NCBI GenBank assembly: GCA_027050975.1
Contig: JALUAR010000075.1
Coordinates: forward strand, 1 to 20,136
Length of the DNA stretch: 20,136 bases
Origin: Thermodesulfovibrio sp.
GTDB taxonomy: Bacteria; Nitrospirota; Thermodesulfovibrionia; Thermodesulfovibrionales; JdFR-85
Direction of reading: 5' to 3'
This document shows, piece after piece, positions 7,717 through 14,459 of the stretch; position 1 is the first letter of the stretch, and each line of letters begins with the position of its first letter. A program made the position numbers and the translations under genes. The notes under the pieces are model-generated. The model made no database searches and was not told the DNA's origin. It saw only the letters and a program-made list of their open reading frames with translations.

Positions 7717-9159
7717 ATGATTGAACTTATAGTAAATATCTGGCCTCACATAGCAGGTCTGCTCACCCTTTTGCTTACTATAGTTGCCTCAGGGCATGCC
7801 ATTTTATACAAGCGAGATGCACGTGCTGCCATTGCCTGGGTCGGAATCATATGGCTTGTACCGGTTCTTGGTGCTGCCCTTTATATTCTGTTAGGCATCA
7901 ACAGGATCAGACGCCGCGCCAGGGCCCTGCGAAGTGATCAGACTGTCCTTCCGTACAGTGAAAAATGGCGCTCTGAGTTAAGCTCCTCAAGCACCGTAGG
8001 CCTGCTGGAGCAGTTTTTTGCCCTCTCTAATCTTGTTGAAGGAATTGTTCAAAAGCCCCTGTTAGAGGGAAACAGGATTGTTCCCCTCGTAAATGGTGAT
8101 TCAGCCTATCCTGCCATGATTCAGGCAATAGACAAGGCCCAAAAGTCCATAACACTTTCAACATATATATTTGACAATGACAGGGCAGGCAGGATGTTTC
8201 TTGATGCCCTGGCCCGTGCAGTAAAACGCGGAGTACAGGTAAAAGTGCTCATTGATGATGTGGGTGCCAGGTACTCCTGGCCACCTATGGCAAAGAAACT
8301 GCAAGAGGCAGGCATATCGGTTGCCAGATTTCTGCCCACCCTGATTCCCTGGAGAATGCCCTATATTAATCTCAGAAACCATCGTAAGATACTGGTTGTG
8401 GACGGCAAGATCGGGTTTACCGGAGGAATGAATATACGTGAGGGTCATGTAATAGAATTCAATCCTCCACATCCCATCCAGGATCTCCATTTCCTCGTTG
8501 AAGGTCCTGTTGTTGCCCATCTGCAGCAGGCCTTTGCCGATGACTGGGCCTTCTGTACGGAGGAACTTCTGGAAGGTGAACTATGGTTTCCCGCCCTTGA
8601 ACCCAGGGGCAATGTTATCGCCAGAGGCATTACCGACGGCCCTGACGAGGATTTTGAAAAGCTTTTCTGGACCATTCATGGTGCCCTTTCCACTGCAAAA
8701 TCCTCTGTAAGGATACTAACACCCTATTTCATCCCCGACTCCACACTGACTACATCTCTGAATCTTGCTTCAATGCGTGGCGTAAAGGTTGACATCATTC
8801 TTCCCAGCGAAAATAATCTTCAGATAGTTAAATGGGCATCCATAGATTATCTACAGGATCTCCTTGAACACGGATGTCGAGTCTGGTTTACCCCTCCACC
8901 TTTTGATCATACAAAGCTGATGCTTGTAGATGACTTCTGGGTACTCTTTGGCTCGGCAAACATTGACCCTCGCAGTCTTCTCCTCAATTTTGAGTTCAAC
9001 ATAGAGTGTTACGATCAGGCACTGGCAGCAGAGCTTAACAACTTTATTGATTCAAAGCTTCAAGACGGACACAGGGTAACACTGGAAGAAATAAAAAACC
9101 GCTCGTTACCGATCAGGCTGCGTGACGGTGTGGCCAGACTCTTTTCACCATATCTTTAA
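7717..9159 (+). CDS. cls: Cardiolipin synthase (phospholipase D family)
   Basis: The enzyme joins two phosphatidylglycerol molecules (or an alternative donor pair) to form cardiolipin at the inner membrane. The 480-residue protein begins with two membrane helices (about 8-28 and 38-60), the PLDc_N segment. It then carries two HKD catalytic motifs: HRKILVVD (222-229), followed by GFTGGMNI, and HTKLMLVD (398-405), followed by GSANIDPRS. Both His, Lys and Asp sets are intact and the length is typical. An in-frame TAG lies a few codons upstream, which makes the ATG at 7717 the first possible start. No proper ribosome site is seen; the nearest purine tract (ggaatagga) is about 18 bases away. It lies 123 bases after ktrA and may share its transcript. 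Confidence 0.94.
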   Translation: MIELIVNIWPHIAGLLTLLLTIVASGHAILYKRDARAAIAWVGIIWLVPVLGAALYILLGINRIRRRARALRSDQTVLPYSEKWRSELSSSSTVGLLEQFFALSNLVEGIVQKPLLEGNRIVPLVNGDSAYPAMIQAIDKAQKSITLSTYIFDNDRAGRMFLDALARAVKRGVQVKVLIDDVGARYSWPPMAKKLQEAGISVARFLPTLIPWRMPYINLRNHRKILVVDGKIGFTGGMNIREGHVIEFNPPHPIQDLHFLVEGPVVAHLQQAFADDWAFCTEELLEGELWFPALEPRGNVIARGITDGPDEDFEKLFWTIHGALSTAKSSVRILTPYFIPDSTLTTSLNLASMRGVKVDIILPSENNLQIVKWASIDYLQDLLEHGCRVWFTPPPFDHTKLMLVDDFWVLFGSANIDPRSLLLNFEFNIECYDQALAAELNNFIDSKLQDGHRVTLEEIKNRSLPIRLRDGVARLFSPYL

Positions 9160-9178
9160 ATGATTCCTGCCTGCGATT

Positions 9179-9453
9179 TCAGATAATACACAAATCCAGT
9201 GGGTATGATGGAGTCTTCAACTCAGGTGCCTCCTAAAATGCTGATAGAAAAGATGACAATTCACTGTAACAGGTAGTGGGTATTGCCTTTGAGCGGATTT
9301 GGGAAATCACATAAGCCTCACCTGGATGGTGAGGCGTGATTTCCCCCTCGGAAGCGGACAGGGATGTCCGCTGAGAATGAGACGAAAAGGCAATACCCAC
9401 TGCCTGACTGATGAGGCAATCGGCATTTTCGGATAGTTCTGTGTAATATCTGA
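9179..9453 (+). other. Large nested inverted-repeat element, candidate structured RNA before crcB
   Basis: Almost the whole gap between cls and crcB can fold into one branched structure. The closing stem pairs 9179-9191 with 9441-9453 (12 of 13). The next helix pairs 9231-9245 with 9419-9433 (one C.T mismatch and one U.G wobble). Then comes the 21-base stem 9270-9290/9386-9406 (one U.G wobble, otherwise perfect), enclosing two hairpins: 9301-9310/9336-9345 continued by 9315-9322/9328-9335, and 9353-9360/9365-9372 with a GGGA loop. Both imperfect pairs in the two main inner stems are G.U in the + strand RNA but A.C on the other strand, and GGGA fits the GNRA tetraloop rule, so a + strand transcript is favoured. 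No coding frame, terminator-type U run or target-site duplication is evident. Alternatives are a non-autonomous mobile repeat or a crcB leader regulator. Confidence 0.6.
9270..9406 (+). repeat. 21-base-arm inverted repeat with two internal hairpins (core of element)
   Basis: Arms 9270-9290 and 9386-9406 match at 20 of 21 positions, the exception being T9274 opposite G9402. Inside, GGGAAATCAC (9301-9310) pairs with GTGATTTCCC (9336-9345). After a four-base ATAA bulge, GCCTCACC (9315-9322) pairs with GGTGAGGC (9328-9335) around a TGGAT loop. AGCGGACA (9353-9360) pairs with TGTCCGCT (9365-9372) around GGGA, and CTC (9347-9349) can also pair with GAG (9373-9375). The chance origin of this nested pattern is negligible. 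What remains open is whether it acts as RNA or DNA. Confidence 0.88.
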
Positions 9454-9516
9454 TACAAAACTGAATGATTATGATAAAATAGACAGCAATAGATGACTTT
9501 ACGGAGCTAAGAGGAG

Positions 9517-9891
9517 ATGATTAATATCTTTTTGGTCGGTGCCGGTGGTTTCTTAGGTGCAATAACCCGATTCCTCATAAGCACCTTTGTGGGTCAGAAA
9601 TGGGGCAGAACCTTTCCCCTTGGCACCTTTACGGTAAACATTATGGGGTGCTTCTTTATCGGACTGATTATGACGATCTTTACCGAAAGGGTACTTGCCT
9701 CACCTCAATTCAGGCTTTTCATCACCGTGGGATTCCTTGGCGCCTTTACAACTTTCTCCACATTCGAGTATGAAACAGGAGCGCTCCTTTATGATGGTGA
9801 ATGGCTTCTGGCACTGGCAAACATAGTTTTAAGTATTATTATCGGCTTCATAGCATTAAAGGCCGGTGAAATCGTAGCTAAGGTGATTTAG
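9517..9891 (+). CDS. crcB: Fluoride ion channel CrcB/Fluc
   Basis: The 124-residue four-helix membrane protein works as a dual-topology dimer exporting fluoride. Family motifs are GGFLGAITRFLIS (residues 11-23), GTFTVNIMGCFFIG (about 41-54, with the channel Asn) and VGFLGAFTTFSTFEYE (about 73-88, with the TTFSTF segment that lines the fluoride path). The length is normal. The ATG is the first possible start, because TAA lies in frame 9 bases upstream. The GAGGAG tract (9511-9516) abuts the ATG, so pairing probably uses GGAG at 9503-9506, which has more normal spacing. It is followed after one base by the DUF190 gene. The leader region holds the large folded element rather than a recognisable fluoride riboswitch. 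Confidence 0.93.
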   Translation: MINIFLVGAGGFLGAITRFLISTFVGQKWGRTFPLGTFTVNIMGCFFIGLIMTIFTERVLASPQFRLFITVGFLGAFTTFSTFEYETGALLYDGEWLLALANIVLSIIIGFIALKAGEIVAKVI

Positions 9892-9892
9892 T

Positions 9893-10603
9893 ATGGTAAA
9901 AAAGGGTCCTGCAAAGAAACTTACAATCTATGTGGATGAGTCAGACAAGTACGGCAAGAAGCCTGTCTATGAGGTTCTGATTGACATCTTCTATAAAAAG
10001 AAGATTGCCGGAGTAAGTGTCTTCAGAGGAGTGGCAGGCTATGGTAGCGATGGAGTCTATCATACCACGAAAATGCTGACCCTTTCGGGTAAAATGCCCA
10101 TCAAATTAGAGGTGGTAGATTCGGAGGAGATGATCCAGAAGGTACTGCCTGATGTCTATCAGGTGGTTGAAAAGGGCCTCATTGAAGTAAGCGATACAAA
10201 TGTCATCAAATGCTGTCAGAGACAGGAGGATGCAAAGGAGGGCGAGAGAATGAAGCTTGAAGGAAAGGCGAAGATGTTAAGGGTGATTGTCAGGGAAGAT
10301 CATAAATGGGAGGGTGAACCCCTGTATGAAGCCATTGTAAAGAGGCTTATAATGATGGATGTTGCCGGAGCCACTGTTTATAAGGCAATTGCTGGCTACG
10401 GGCCTCATAGAAGATTCAGAAAGATGAAGTTCCTTACAAGGGGCGGTGAGCTACCTGTTCAGATAACGGTTATTGACACAGAGGAAAAAATTAATGAGAT
10501 TATCGGTGTGCTTGACGAGATGGTGCAGGACGGAATAGTGGTTGTCTCGGATGTAAATGTGATTAAATATACACACAGTGCAGAGGAAAAGGATATCATG
10601 TAA
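9893..10603 (+). CDS. Tandem DUF190 (PII-like) protein
   Basis: The 236-residue soluble protein contains two DUF190 domains, about residues 7-106 and 120-230. Repeated segments are clear: KPVYEVLIDIFYKKKIAGVSVFRGVAGYG with EPLYEAIVKRLIMMDVAGATVYKAIAGYG, then VSDTNVIK with VSDVNVIK. DUF190 has a ferredoxin-like PII-type fold and is often encoded next to crcB. Most members are single-domain proteins of about 100-120 residues, so this is a fusion or internal duplication. The ATG lies one base after the crcB stop with an AAGGTGA ribosome site inside the end of crcB, so co-expression is nearly certain. A regulatory role in fluoride export, through binding of a small ligand or the channel, is inference. 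Confidence 0.9.
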   Translation: MVKKGPAKKLTIYVDESDKYGKKPVYEVLIDIFYKKKIAGVSVFRGVAGYGSDGVYHTTKMLTLSGKMPIKLEVVDSEEMIQKVLPDVYQVVEKGLIEVSDTNVIKCCQRQEDAKEGERMKLEGKAKMLRVIVREDHKWEGEPLYEAIVKRLIMMDVAGATVYKAIAGYGPHRRFRKMKFLTRGGELPVQITVIDTEEKINEIIGVLDEMVQDGIVVVSDVNVIKYTHSAEEKDIM

Positions 10604-10630
10604 CCCTTAATTCTGGAAAGGAGGGCATCT

Positions 10631-10856
10631 CTGCCTGAAAACGATGTTTTTAAGGAATTAAACCGGATAAGAGAGAGTACTAAGGAGGAGAGTTAGAAGA
10701 CGGAAATATGAAGAGCCTTCTCCTGTTGAATTGCTCCTTCTCAGTGAGAGATTAGGACTGAAGCGCTACAAAAAGACAGTTCCTCGTGATAAAACGGAAA
10801 GAGAAATACCCCTGAATTCAGGTCTTAAGAAGATAGCCGAAAAAGAAGTTTTTTAA
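10631..10856 (+). pseudogene. Frameshifted small gene of unknown function
   Basis: A strong ribosome site (AGGAGG, 10619-10624) stands six bases before CTG at 10631, which opens LPENDVFKELNRIRESTKEES and stops at 10694-10696. In the +1 frame, starting near 10692, protein-like sequence continues to the stop at 10854-10856: RRKYEEPSPVELLLLSERLG, then LKRYKKTVPRDKTEREIPLN, then SGLKKIAEKEVF. Joining the frames gives a charged, mostly helical protein of about 75 residues. A one-base insertion in the purine run near 10681-10695, plus ATG changed to CTG, would explain the state. Alternatives are a sequencing error or a genuine shifting site. It lies 27 bases after the DUF190 stop, so it was probably third in the crcB operon. 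I do not recognise the family. Confidence 0.45.
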
Positions 10857-10882
10857 AGACAGCACCAGAAGAAGGCTAAAGA

Positions 10883-11779
10883 TTACCTGAAGAACTGCAA
10901 TATATACTTACCAGCCACAATAAGAATAACCACGGCAAGGATCAGTTTTATTGTCTTCTCAGGTATATACTTCTGAACTCTCGCACCGATATACATACCG
11001 CATAGGCCTCCTATGCCAAAGAGGATTCCCAGGAGCCAGTCAGGCGGTGCAGTCACTCCTCCCCTGAGCGGAATAGTGCTATAGAAGATTAGCCCTGAAA
11101 GTGAAGTAATGAATGTTCCCATCAGCACTGCTCCTGAGACCACATATACAGGCAGGTTCAGAAAGCTTACTAAGAAAGGAGAGATAATGGCGCCACCACC
11201 GATTCCGTATATTCCCCCGATTATTCCGACGAACAGAGAAAAGAAAAAGACCACAGGAGCACTGAAGGATACCCTCTCACCGAGAAACCTGAAACTGACC
11301 CTGCCGAGACTGAAGGATATCTCCTCGATCCCGAAGTTCTTCCTAAGTTCTGCCGTAGGCTTCACGGATCTGTTCTTTATACTCAACAAAAGACGGTAAC
11401 CTATATAGAGCAGGACCACTCCGACAAAGAATTTAAAGTTCTTCGGATCAGGCAGGTATGTTATCCGAATATAGTAACCACAAAGCACTCCCGGCAGTGT
11501 TCCAAGGATTATACACCATGTAAGTGGCCACACCATCCTCCCTTCCTTTATATAACGATAAACCCCACCAGGTATGCCTACAAGGTTATAAAGAAGGTTT
11601 GTAGAACTCACCGATGGAGAGGTAAAACCAAGGACACTCATCTGAAAAGGCAGCAGTAAAAAGGCACCTGACACTCCTGCCATTGAGGTAAAAAAGGAGA
11701 TGCAAAAGGCAACAAGAGGAGGCAGGAAGATGTAAGTCTCGACTCCCGATACAGGAAACGCAAATTTAAAAAGATCCAT
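10883..11779 (-). CDS. TauE/SafE family anion permease (second copy)
   Basis: This 298-residue polytopic protein has the two-repeat TauE/SafE pattern: SFFTSMAGVSGAFLLLPFQM (about 29-48) with SSTNLLYNLVGIPGGVYRY, and GIIGGIYGIGGGAIISPFLVS (about 186-206). A charged cytoplasmic loop of about 45 residues separates the halves. It is only distantly similar to the copy at 2371-3333 and lacks that protein's N-terminal extension and small partner. The start ATG is preceded by GGAG with 7-base spacing. It stands alone, convergent with the crcB operon and divergent from the LysE-type gene. The substrate (sulfite, sulfoacetate or another anion) is not determinable here. Confidence 0.88.
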   Translation of the reverse strand: MDLFKFAFPVSGVETYIFLPPLVAFCISFFTSMAGVSGAFLLLPFQMSVLGFTSPSVSSTNLLYNLVGIPGGVYRYIKEGRMVWPLTWCIILGTLPGVLCGYYIRITYLPDPKNFKFFVGVVLLYIGYRLLLSIKNRSVKPTAELRKNFGIEEISFSLGRVSFRFLGERVSFSAPVVFFFSLFVGIIGGIYGIGGGAIISPFLVSFLNLPVYVVSGAVLMGTFITSLSGLIFYSTIPLRGGVTAPPDWLLGILFGIGGLCGMYIGARVQKYIPEKTIKLILAVVILIVAGKYILQFFR

Positions 11780-11909
11780 TATCCGCTCCAGGAAAAAGTC
11801 TTAACGAATTTGAGGCACGAAAATGATATAATTAATTCACACATAAATTGCTATATTAAACCTATTACACTACAAAAGGCAACTATGTGTATGTCATAAG
11901 GAGTAAAGT

Positions 11910-12560
11910 TTGTTCAGACCGCTTCTTTTTGCCCTTCTGACCTTTTCAATGGGCTTTGTCAGTGCCATTCCGATAGGTGCCGTACAGGTTGAGGTAGCAA
12001 CAAGGGCATTACATGGCCATCTTAAAGCTGCTCTGATGGTCTCCCTGGGCGCCCTTGCTGCTGATCTTTTATATGGAACAATCGCCATCTTCGGACTCAT
12101 CCCTGTTTTACAAAACAAAAAGGTGATGGCAATCTTCTGGCTTGTAGGCGGAGCGTTCATAGTTTATCTCGGAATAACTGTAATAAAGCAGGGGCTACAA
12201 TACCAGCAGTTCAATAAGGTCTCCAGACGGGTAAGGCACAAAGGGATCGCCTTTTTGATAGGTTTTTCCCTTGCCATTACAAACCCCATGATGATTCTGT
12301 GGTGGCTTCTGGGTGAGAGAATTGTAGTGGAGCTTGGCCTTGTCTCCGGATTTACAAAAAAGATAGGCATAGAATTTCTTATGCTGGGTGGGCTGGGTAT
12401 GGTTTCATACCCATGTCTTCTGGCAACCACCCTGTACTGGATAAAAAGATTTATCTCGCAGAAAATTATAATGAAGATTGCCTTATATTCAGGACTGGTT
12501 CTGATCCTTTTCTCAATATACCTTGTAGTCAAATCACTGGTAATACTTGTTGGGGATTAA
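11910..12560 (+). CDS. LysE/RhtB family exporter
   Basis: The 216-residue inner-membrane protein has about six hydrophobic segments and the family's N-terminal signature MGFVSAIPIGAVQVEVATRAL (about residues 14-34), followed by GALAADLLYGTIAIFGL. Members export basic or neutral amino acids, homoserine lactone or related solutes. The start is TTG at 11910, supported by TAAGGAG ending 6 bases upstream and by an in-frame TAA immediately before. A TATAAT hexamer at 11827-11832 is a possible -10 box, but no good -35 box accompanies it. The stop codon (12558-12560) directly abuts the stop of the convergent recombinase gene, leaving no room for a terminator. Confidence 0.85.
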   Translation: MFRPLLFALLTFSMGFVSAIPIGAVQVEVATRALHGHLKAALMVSLGALAADLLYGTIAIFGLIPVLQNKKVMAIFWLVGGAFIVYLGITVIKQGLQYQQFNKVSRRVRHKGIAFLIGFSLAITNPMMILWWLLGERIVVELGLVSGFTKKIGIEFLMLGGLGMVSYPCLLATTLYWIKRFISQKIIMKIALYSGLVLILFSIYLVVKSLVILVGD

Positions 12561-13439
12561 TCAAGCCCTCGGATGGTATTTATCGTAAATTCTCTTAAGC
12601 CTGTCTGCCGTAACCCTTGTGTAAACCTGAGTGGTAGAAATATCTGAATGGCCGAGCATCTTCTGTACAGAGCGGAGATCAGCTCCGCCTTCAAGCAGAT
12701 GTGTAGCAAAGGAGTGCCGAATAACATGAGGAGTAACCTTTACACCGGCAAGTCGACCGTAATGTTTCAGGGTTTGCCAGAACCTTTGTCTCGTTAGAGG
12801 TCTGCCTCTTCTTGAAAGGAAAAGATAAGGGGACTCCTTTCCCTTTAACAGTTGAGGCCTCAGGTACTGAAGATAATCCCTTATTTTCCGCACAGTGGAT
12901 TCGCTGATAGGAACAACCCTTTCCTTTCCTCCCTTGCCCAGCACCCTCACAAAACCTACCTCCAGGTTTATATCCTCCAATTTAAGATTCACCAATTCAC
13001 TCACTCTCAGTCCAGAGGAGTACATCAGTTCAAGCATCACCAGATCTCTGTCAGCCAGCTTATCCCCCTTCACTGCATCTAACAATTTCGCCATATCCTG
13101 AACAGAAATTGCCTTCGGAAGCCTGTCCCATCCCCTCGGATTGTGAATGTTTTCCGAAGGGTCGTCATCTCTGATAGATTCAAGCACAAGATAGCGGCAG
13201 AAGGCTCTGATAGTAGAAAGCATCCTTGAGATAGATGATGCAGCATATCCCTTCTCCTTGAGATGGGTCAGAAAGGCAAGTATATCTTTACGATCGAAGT
13301 TGTCAAGATCTTTACCTCTCTTCTTTAAGAACCTCTGGTAGCCCTTAAGATCACGTTCATATGAGGAGGTTGTATTTGACGATCTGCCACGTTCAACAGA
13401 GAGATAGGTTGTAAAATCCGTTATCAGATTACCTGCCAT
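12561..13439 (-). CDS. xerD: Tyrosine recombinase XerD/XerC type
   Basis: The 292-residue protein has an N-terminal SAM-like core-binding domain (about 5-90) and a C-terminal catalytic domain (about 105-285). The active-site set is complete: R145 (SGLRVSEL), K172 (GKGGKERVVP), H238 and R241 (PHVIRHSFATHL), H264 (LGHSDISTTQ) and nucleophile Y273 (QVYTRV). Length and motif spacing match chromosomal XerC/XerD, which resolve chromosome dimers at dif with FtsK. XerD is my preferred label, but some lineages carry only one Xer and XerC cannot be excluded. The start ATG lies inside the end of the upstream exonuclease gene (11-base overlap) with GAGGTG as ribosome site. No dif-like site or second integrase is seen, so there is no sign of a mobile element. 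Confidence 0.9.
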   Translation of the reverse strand: MAGNLITDFTTYLSVERGRSSNTTSSYERDLKGYQRFLKKRGKDLDNFDRKDILAFLTHLKEKGYAASSISRMLSTIRAFCRYLVLESIRDDDPSENIHNPRGWDRLPKAISVQDMAKLLDAVKGDKLADRDLVMLELMYSSGLRVSELVNLKLEDINLEVGFVRVLGKGGKERVVPISESTVRKIRDYLQYLRPQLLKGKESPYLFLSRRGRPLTRQRFWQTLKHYGRLAGVKVTPHVIRHSFATHLLEGGADLRSVQKMLGHSDISTTQVYTRVTADRLKRIYDKYHPRA

Positions 13440-14205
13440 TTAAATACACCTCTATTCCTGTAGACTTTCTGAGCAGATTATAAATATACTCTGCAAGATA
13501 GAGCAGATTCACTGTATCTTCTCTGTTGTATTTGATTAATAGATCCAGGGCATGTGAGCTTCCCTTCAGCCATTGCCTCCACAGTAACACCGCATCATAG
13601 CCATCTAATCCAGCCACCTCCTCTGCTCTCTTCAGTCCCAGTTGAACCTCTAATTTCTTCAGCCCTCCTTTCATTCCCACCCTCCTGGCACCGTGGCAAA
13701 GATCAAAATGGGGAATGTTTAACAGGAATCCTCGAAATTTTTTTCTCAAAAAAGGGATATCAAAGGATGCGCCGAAAAAGGTGATTAATAGTTTGTATCT
13801 GGAAAGCTTTTCCATAAGTGTATCCTCTGTGAGATTCTCACCCTGAATAAGAACATCATAATGAACTCCGTCATAAAGGCCCACCACAGTCACCTCTCCA
13901 CCTCTGCCAGCGGGAAGACCATTTGTTTCAATATCAAGACATACCACCTCTGATTTGAACCTCTCAAGCAGTCGCCAGTGTTCACTGCTTTTCAGGTGTT
14001 GTTTAAATACAGTGGAGTTTCCGCTGTCCAGCTCGAACTTAAACCCCAACAGGAGTTCCTTCAGTAAAGATATCCGTCCTGCTGAAATATAGGGAATGCT
14101 ACTTTCGTTCAGGAAGTCTTCCCAGAAAAGGATCCCTTGAGACCACAATCGCTTTTCCGTCCTCTCGCCAATCCCGTCAAGGAGAGTAAAGGTATGTTGT
14201 ATCAT
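13429..14205 (-). CDS. Ribonuclease H-like (YprB-type) DEDDy exonuclease
   Basis: The 258-residue protein starts with a helix-hairpin-helix-like segment (LLDGIGERTEKRLWSQGI, about 8-25). A predicted 3'-5' exonuclease domain of RNase H fold follows, with D91 and E93 (CLDIETNG), D149 (FGASFDIPFL) and Y226/D230 (YNREDTVNL), the full DEDDy set. Related proteins of the YprB/RNase_H_2 group are encoded in many bacteria, usually without a known substrate. The gene precedes and overlaps xerD by 11 bases, implying co-translation. The ribosome site is weak (AAGAAGATGAG). The 254 bases upstream (14206-14459) show short inverted repeats (14341-14347/14351-14357; 14302-14306/14315-14319) but no gene or clear promoter. 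Confidence 0.8.
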   Translation of the reverse strand: MIQHTFTLLDGIGERTEKRLWSQGILFWEDFLNESSIPYISAGRISLLKELLLGFKFELDSGNSTVFKQHLKSSEHWRLLERFKSEVVCLDIETNGLPAGRGGEVTVVGLYDGVHYDVLIQGENLTEDTLMEKLSRYKLLITFFGASFDIPFLRKKFRGFLLNIPHFDLCHGARRVGMKGGLKKLEVQLGLKRAEEVAGLDGYDAVLLWRQWLKGSSHALDLLIKYNREDTVNLLYLAEYIYNLLRKSTGIEVYLNGR

Positions 14206-14419
14206 CTCATCTTCTTAATCTCTTTCAAACATATGGAAGTCTTTCTGTTTAAGCCAAATCCATTGTGGTTTGTTTCTTTAAATTTTGATTTAATATGAAA
14301 TCCGCAGGATAACGTGCGGTTATAAACTCATAGACTTGCAAGCAGGAAGCTCCTGCTGTGAAAATGCCTTTCTACAATTGTATTTCAATATAACTCTTTT
14401 GTCCTGAACCCTTAAAATA

Positions 14420-14434
14420 CCAGAATAACTCTGG
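14420..14434 (-). terminator. Weak candidate terminator after the pilus operon
   Basis: In the leftward transcript, CCAGA (14434-14430) pairs with TCTGG (14424-14420) around a five-base loop and is followed by TATTTTAA. The stem is short and the U tract is broken, so this is only a possible termination point downstream of the lipoprotein gene. Confidence 0.3.
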
Positions 14435-14459
14435 AGTCTTATGAATATAGACCGTTCGT

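Noticed and set aside
9195..9250. Possible fluoride (crcB-motif) riboswitch before crcB, from a GATGGAG...CTCCTA pattern
   Set aside because: The order and key parts do not fit. There is no GGnGATG opening with a matching CnCC pseudoknot strand, the segment between the P1 strands is too short, and TGATG does not directly precede CCTA. It also lies about 280 bases from crcB inside another fold.
9270..9406. The 21-base arms as terminal inverted repeats of an insertion sequence remnant
   Set aside because: There is no target-site duplication at either the inner or the outer boundary and no transposase fragment. A MITE is kept only as an alternative explanation.
11827..11857. TATAAT at 11827 and TATATT at 11852 as promoters for the LysE-type gene
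   Set aside because: Neither has a good -35 box at suitable distance, and the region is generally AT-rich. It is mentioned in the gene entry but not listed as a feature.
14341..14357. Short perfect hairpin AGCAGGA-AGC-TCCTGCT as terminator or RNA
   Set aside because: The loop is only three bases, no T run follows on either strand, and no conserved RNA motif is recognised around it.
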